Translations under genes and position numbers: made by a program
In this document: piece by piece, positions 59,092-64,000 of the stretch
Position numbering within the stretch: position 1 is the stretch's first letter
How the letters are laid out: every line of letters begins with the position of its first letter
NCBI GenBank assembly: GCA_010093485.1
Contig: MU001495.1
Coordinates: 1,178,001 to 1,242,000, forward strand
Source: Karstenula rhodostoma CBS 690.94
Lineage: Eukaryota > Ascomycota > Dothideomycetes > Pleosporales > Didymosphaeriaceae
Length of the DNA stretch: 64,000 nucleotides
Direction: 5' to 3'
The notes under the pieces: generated by a model
The model's database searches: none
Seen by the model: the letters and a program-made list of their open reading frames with translations, nothing else
What the model was told of the DNA's origin: nothing

Positions 59092-60231
59092 GATTCCAGA
59101 TGGCGCGATACCCTAGACTCAACGCTCACAGCGAGTGCAAAAAAAAAAGAGCACCTGCGGCGAAATGGATTTCCACTGTGCTTGGACGCGGGATGGTAAG
59201 TAATATAAGCCTGCAAGGGGTTGGCTCGCTTTCCCATTTGCCCTCCGTCTCCCAGTCCGCGATTTCAATAATGGCGATTACCAACCACCTCGCCCAACTG
59301 TACAACCACTCACGTTTGCCGGCTGTCATACTGTTTTGACAGCATCCTTGACGCTGACACGACATCTCTGCGATCCCATGTTTCTCTTCTTACACCTTGG
59401 CGAAAAGTTTGCGCACGTCTATGCGGCAGTGGCGACCACCATCTCAACGGCAGCACAGACGTTTGATCGGATAAGATCCGAACGCCCTGCCTCATAAGGT
59501 ATGTCGCATTCTGGAATCGTCAGTGCTAAGCTTTGCGGTGCTGATCAAGCAGTGTTTGTGCCATAAACCGCGGCTTAGCCTTTGTTGGTGCTAGCGGGTG
59601 CTAGCGAGCCCTACTGCGAAACGCGAAGCAACGTCTTCGAAACCTACCCTGCGGCACGACACATTGGATAACCGGCAACTCCACGCGAAAACAGCACAGG
59701 CCAATGTGTCAAACAGTGCATGGCGTGATGCCCGTCATTGCTATGGCTTGGCAGGGAGACACACAGAAACACAGAGCACGAGGCTCCGCGACAAGCTGCC
59801 GCACTACAGGGGCATTAGGGCCGTCGGAACACATGCATTGCTGGTTGTATTTCCGTGTTTGTCACGCGATCCGGGCCGCTCGTTCTTATACACCCCTACT
59901 GTGAACACCACCTGAGGCAGGGAGTGGGGTTCGCAGGCACCTACACCCACACACCACCATCTAGTGGCATCGTACAGTGGGCCCATATGGGACATTGAAG
60001 CGTGAAAGGAGCAAGTATGCGTCGTTTAGCGCCCGAGGCCTATGCAAGCTAGGCCATGACAGGCCATTCAGGTTACAATATAAGGTGTCTGGCAGTCCGC
60101 TGTGGGAGAACCATCCACTGATCATCATTCACTTCTGGGATACTGGTGATCCGTTCTTTCTAGTCTCTCTTTTATTCTTAATCCTTTTCGATTCGATTCG
60201 TCGCGCTGTGCGCTCTACCATTTCACTCAAA
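59092..60231. other. Intergenic region, nothing assigned
   Basis: About 1.1 kb upstream of the Egh16-like gene. It contains a short poly-A run at about 59139. A TATAAG-like site at about 60079 may serve the next gene. No coding region accepted. Confidence 0.4.
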
Positions 60232-61739
60232 ATGCATTACCAGATCTCTATCCTGGCGCTAGCCGCTATCTTTTCTTCCGTCCAGGCCCATGGAACCATC
60301 GAGTCAGCCATTGGCGAGTCTGGGGAAAGCAAGGGATTCAAAGTCGACGACTCCCTTGCTCGTAACTGTACTGGCATTAGCCCGTGCCAGCAGGACACCA
60401 CCATCATCAGAGACAGCGAGATCACGCAGAATATTGTCAACTCTTGCGGCCGAACAGAGATCGATGGCAACATCGATGTTGGAGGCGAAACCGAGAAGGC
60501 CATTGCAGCCAACAAGGTCACGACTGTCAAGAGAGGCTCACAGCTCGCTGTTACCATCCACCAAGTCAATGCCGATGGCGCCGGCCCTTACGAGTGTGAC
60601 CTCGACGTAACCAGCAATGCAGCAACCAGCTTCGTCCAGCTCCAAGTCACCAACAACGTCCCCGGCGCAAACGGCCTCTCACAAGCCGAGGCTACCGACT
60701 TCACTATCAACGTGCAAATGCCTGATGACTTCAACTGCGTTGGTGCATCCACGGGTGATATTTGCACTGTTCGATGCCGCAACACTGCTGTCGCCGGCCC
60801 CTTTGGTGGTTGCTTTCCGGTTCAGCAAACTGACGGAACGGGTCGCGCCGACAACCAGACTGCTGATTGTAAGTTCAAACAATGTTCCCATGTACAGCGT
60901 TGCGTGAGCGCAATGACTCATTTGTTGCCCCAGCCGTCACTACTGCCCAGACTCTTGATGGCATCAACAAGCAGATTGCCCAGAACAAGAAAGATCTCCC
61001 TGCTGCTATTGCTGCTATTGCTGCCGCTGGCGCGGTTGGCGGCAATGCTGACGCTAGCCGTGTCTCCGGTGCGTTGCTTCCTTCCGCTACGTCCTTCTCA
61101 TGAGCTCTTTGCTAACTATCATATCAGCTCTTGTCCCTGCTGCGAGCCAGACTGCTGCCGCTGGTACTGGGAATGCCGCGACCGGCAACACTGGCAACGC
61201 CAACACTGGAAACGGGAACAACGGTAACGGCCGTAACAGAAACAACGGTAATGGAAACGCCGCCAATGCTGCGGATGGCAATGCTGCGAATGGCAATGCT
61301 GCGAATGGCAATGCTGCGAATGAAAACGCTGGTAATGGCCAGGCAGCGAATGGTAATGGCCAGGCAGCGAATGGTAACGGCCAGGCAGCGAATGGTAACG
61401 GCCAGGCAGCGAATGGTAACGGCCAGGCAGCGAATGGTAACGGCCAGGCAGCNNNNNNNNNNCCAGGCAGCGAATGGTAACGGCCAGGCAGCGAATGGTA
61501 ACGGCCAGGCAGCGAATGGTAACGGCCAGGCAGCGAATGGTAACGGCCAGGCAGCGACCGGCAATGGCGGCAACAGGAATAATGGCAATGGAAACGCCGC
61601 AAACGCCGGGAATGGCAACGCTGCGAATGGTAATGGCCAGGCAGCGACTGGCAACGGCCGTAACAGGAACAACAACAACAAGCGTGAGAGGAGCCGCAAG
61701 TTCCTTTCTCGCTTCATCAACCCCAACGCCATGGCTTAG
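60232..61739 (+). CDS. Secreted Egh16/MAS-like surface protein with Asn/Gly/Ala repeat tail (assembly gap inside)
   Basis: Exons 60232-60868, 60934-61068 and 61128-61739. With the ten N the total is one base over a codon multiple. With twelve it would be 1386 nt, or 461 aa. Signal peptide about 1-19 (MHYQISILALAAIFSSVQA), then HGTIESAIGESG. The Cys-containing core (NCTGISPCQQDTTIIRD, NSCGRTEID, CTVRCRN.AVAGPFGGC) matches the Egh16/Egh16H family. That family includes MAS1/MAS3 and Gas1-type proteins induced during appressorium formation. After an Ala-rich helix the C-terminus is a low-complexity tail of GNGQAAN repeats, ending in a basic KRERSRKF segment. The tail is likely extended and surface-exposed. 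A role in host contact is inferred from the family. Confidence 0.85.
61331..61557. repeat. 21-bp coding minisatellite (GNGQAAN units)
   Basis: At least 11 nearly identical copies of a 21-bp unit containing GGCCAGGCAGCGAATGGTAA, each adding seven residues. The first two copies carry T instead of C in the Asn codon; later ones are identical, implying recent expansion. Three 15-bp units lie just upstream (61273-61320). Confidence 0.95.
61453..61462. other. Assembly gap (ten N) inside the minisatellite
   Basis: The flanking repeat starts (61444 and 61463) are 19 nt apart, whereas the unit is 21. The missing length is therefore 12 plus a multiple of 21, not 10. That also restores the reading frame. 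Confidence 0.95.
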
Positions 61740-62659
61740 ATACCACGGCCCATCGCTACGTTAAATTGTCTTTCATGATTGTCAAGAATATGGAAGATAC
61801 AAGGGGTGAAATAGAAGTTATGTGGGCCTGTCGTGCATAGTTTAGAAGCTGATATCGCATGATGAACTTTTTGTATTGTATATACCACTCTGTTTTTAAT
61901 CTGTCGATATGTAGGATTTGGAAAACAGGTTCACTCCATTTATTACTTGGCATACATAAGTGATGTGTGGAAAACTACCTTCCTCCTAATCAGGAGTAAC
62001 TAGAGAGGACCGGAGTCCTGTGTCAACTACGAGATGATGAAACCCAGTGAGTAATCTCAGACAACTCTTAGCCCACCCGAGGATACTTCAGGACATCCCG
62101 CTGACACTGAACCCTCATGTGCTCCGAGGACCCGCATGCTTCATATGTACACCATGATGTTTCTACTACATTGACCAGGTGATATGCTGAGCGAATGGCT
62201 CAGGAACCTGCAGCCGCGCTCATGCGCCGTAGTGAGGGTGAACATGTGTTCCAAACAACTTACACTTCGGGAGGCTGCTACAACCTTGAAATGCTTATAG
62301 CACCTGATGTTATGGGTGTGTCCGCTCGTGTCCTCTACTTGAAGGTACTCGTAGTTTTGGGAAGGTGTTGTATAGCTGTGTATTGGTTCAAGGAAATTGC
62401 ATCAAGATGGTTTTTGAAGACGGAACTTCGGGCCATTGCATCTCGAAGCATCGAGCATAATAGCATGTTTTTAGTAGACGATCCCTGGAGGCCGACAGGC
62501 GCGCTAGCTGCTCTAGGTCTACTCTACCCCACCCATCCCAACCTCCCTCCGCCGATATCGTATTTCGTCAACATCTACGCGCACATAGCCTTTCACACCG
62601 CAGCTCGTTATCACTCAGAAACTTCCCGTTTCCTGATTTTGTGACTCTCGTAGGTCGAG
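61740..62659. other. Intergenic region, nothing assigned
   Basis: About 920 nt between two plus-strand genes, A/T-rich at 61760-61960. No repeat or gene recognised. Confidence 0.4.
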
Positions 62660-63475
62660 ATGGCGTCCAATTGCCCCGCGATAAGCCGATCGTCCTCGCA
62701 TACCCCGTACAATGTGACAGAAATACGCCTGCAGCGATGGGAAGATAGCCCGAGAGACAATCGGAAGAGACTAGAGCTCTGCTGGGGTTATAATGATTGT
62801 GGAGACTGCCATCGCAGCAAAGGGCATTGCGGATGGTGTGCAATTGTGAGTCTATTCTCGCTCGATCCCCCCCCTCCCCCCCCTGCTTTTATCTGCTCCT
62901 CACAATCTACCATTCTTCCGTATTCTGCCCTGCATCCTCAACGAGTGTTCAGTATATACCCCTGTACTCTTGACCATGTTGCTAACACGAATTAGTCAAG
63001 CACATGTCTCCCGCTACCCATAGATCCTTTGTCTCGTGCTTTCCCTCTCCTGTCTCCAATCCGGTACAAGTTCCTTTGCGCAACTGGCCCCGAGCGCTTT
63101 GAATTACGTACGAGCGGTCTTGGGTGCCAAGTTTCGACCATTACCTTCCTGACCTCCATCGTCACCCTCTTCTGCACGCTGTTCGGTGTTCTATTTATTT
63201 ACCTCGTTGTTTACGCGGCTAAGAGGATTAACTTCATGCTGAACGCGAAGAAGGGTGGCTGGGTGGTTTATGCTGATGGGAGGGGCGGCATTTGGGTCAG
63301 GAAGAGCAAGCGTTGGGAGAGGTGGTGGAGGCGAACTATCGGACGGCTCAGAGAGGATGAGATTCTCGAAGTCGATGGAGGGACACGAGAGAGAAGTTGG
63401 TGGGCGTGGATTAGAGGGTCGGTACACCGCGAAGGGAGGATCGCGATTGGTGAGAGCCGACCGTTGCTTAGTTGA
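62660..63475 (+). CDS. PSI-like domain single-pass membrane protein
   Basis: Exons 62660-62845 and 62996-63475 total 666 nt, giving 221 aa. The N-terminal half has a compact Cys cluster, CWGYNDCGDCHRSKGHCGWC followed by SSTCLP across the intron. This is the plexin-semaphorin-integrin (PSI) pattern C..C......CGWC....C. One hydrophobic segment (about 108-135, within ITFLTSIVTLFCTLFGVLF) is followed by a basic stop-transfer AAKR. The C-terminal tail is rich in Trp, Arg and Lys (RKSKRWERWWRRT). The layout fits fungal PSI-domain membrane proteins of unknown function. No cleavable signal peptide is evident. The intron contains two long C-runs (about 62868-62881). Confidence 0.8.
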
Positions 63476-63762
63476 ATACCGTGCTTCGCCTTCACCTATC
63501 GTCACGATCCTGTTATCCGCAGCAACGTCACCGCAGATGCCGAGAGTGAGCGAGAACTGAAGAACCGATTTGAAAGGCGCGGTTCCTGTTGCGCTGGTGA
63601 CCGCTTTAGTTTGCTTAGTCAACTTTGCCTACGGTGCTTAAATACCCGTCTCCCGTGCTCTGAACCGGAGCTGCACCCACTGTGGACAGATACTTTGCTG
63701 GGCGCCAGCTCTTGAATCCCGGACTCTTTCATTGCGACTTGCCTTGGTTGTCGTCTGCCACG

Positions 63763-64000
63763 ATGGCTACCCACGAATTCAGGCACAACCATCCCTACCA
63801 TACCAACGTTCCACCTCCGTCCGAAAAGAGCTTCTCCGACAGCGAGTCGATCTACACCCCACTGAGCGACACCTTGTCACAGCCCCGCTCAGAGTCTTCG
63901 AGCCGCCTTGTGGAGTATCCTGCATGTCTCAATTGCAACGTGCCGGGCCACTTCAGTCGCAACTGTCCAGCTTCGTCCGATTCAGATGTTCGCTGCGGCT
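63763..64000 (+). CDS. CCHC zinc-knuckle protein, 5' fragment
   Basis: Open from ATG at 63763 to the window edge, 79 codons so far. A disordered Ser/Pro-rich start (MATHEFRHNHPYHTNVPPPS) leads to CLNCNVPGHFSRNC, a complete CCHC zinc knuckle. A second Cys (VRCG) at the edge may begin another knuckle. Such proteins bind single-stranded RNA or DNA. The rest of the gene lies outside the window. Confidence 0.75.
   Translation, partial: MATHEFRHNHPYHTNVPPPSEKSFSDSESIYTPLSDTLSQPRSESSSRLVEYPACLNCNVPGHFSRNCPASSDSDVRCG

Noticed and set aside
61453..61462. Reading the Egh16-like gene as a frameshifted pseudogene
   Set aside because: The apparent shift is caused only by the arbitrary ten-N spacer. A 12-base fill restores frame.
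62195..62644. 149-codon frame before the PSI-domain gene
   Set aside because: No domain and no conserved-looking features. It ends just before a well-supported gene start.
1..64000. CRISPR arrays, bacterial operons, ribosome binding sites
   Set aside because: Spliceosomal introns and gene families are fungal. No regularly spaced palindromic repeats with unique spacers were seen.

Overview
The window is 64 kb of filamentous ascomycete chromosome. Genes are split by short GT..AG introns of about 45-150 nt. The gene families (highly reducing PKS, Egh16-like surface protein, cellobiose dehydrogenase with a cytochrome domain, DUF8021 and BNR_4 secreted proteins, 2EXR protein) point to Pezizomycotina, most likely a plant-associated Dothideomycete. 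The genus cannot be fixed from the sequence alone. No rRNA or tRNA gene was recognised.

Left part (1-15.4 kb): the 5' two thirds of a highly reducing polyketide synthase on the minus strand, reading off the left edge. A divergent FSH1/LovG-like serine hydrolase, a full-length ABCB exporter and a secreted beta-lactamase-like hydrolase follow on the plus strand. The first three have the composition of one end of a polyketide cluster: assembly line, off-loading hydrolase, exporter.

Middle (15.4-43.4 kb): a DapA-family aldolase, an AT-hook protein, DUF8021 and BNR_4 secreted proteins, an unrecognised protein with two hydrophobic segments, a MYND protein, a CYP65-like P450, a small three-exon unknown gene, a YAT-type amino acid permease, a secreted tyrosinase, an MFS transporter and a secreted FAD-linked oxidase. 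At 30.23-30.42 kb lies a 187-bp fold-back element with inverted arms of about 56 bp inside a TA duplication. I read it as a MITE, with C-to-T type decay mostly on one arm.

Right part (44-64 kb): mostly conserved housekeeping genes in divergent pairs (a mitochondrial-targeted protein with Naa38; septin CDC12 with PWP2), plus cellobiose dehydrogenase, a 2EXR protein, an Egh16-like protein with a 21-bp coding minisatellite interrupted by ten N, a PSI-domain membrane protein and the start of a CCHC zinc-knuckle gene at the right edge.

Secreted or oxidative enzymes (BNR_4, tyrosinase, FAD oxidase, CDH, DUF8021, Egh16-like) are frequent and scattered among housekeeping genes; they do not look like one cluster. 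Exon models were built by eye from splice signals, reading-frame continuity and family motifs. Totals divisible by three are stated where checked.
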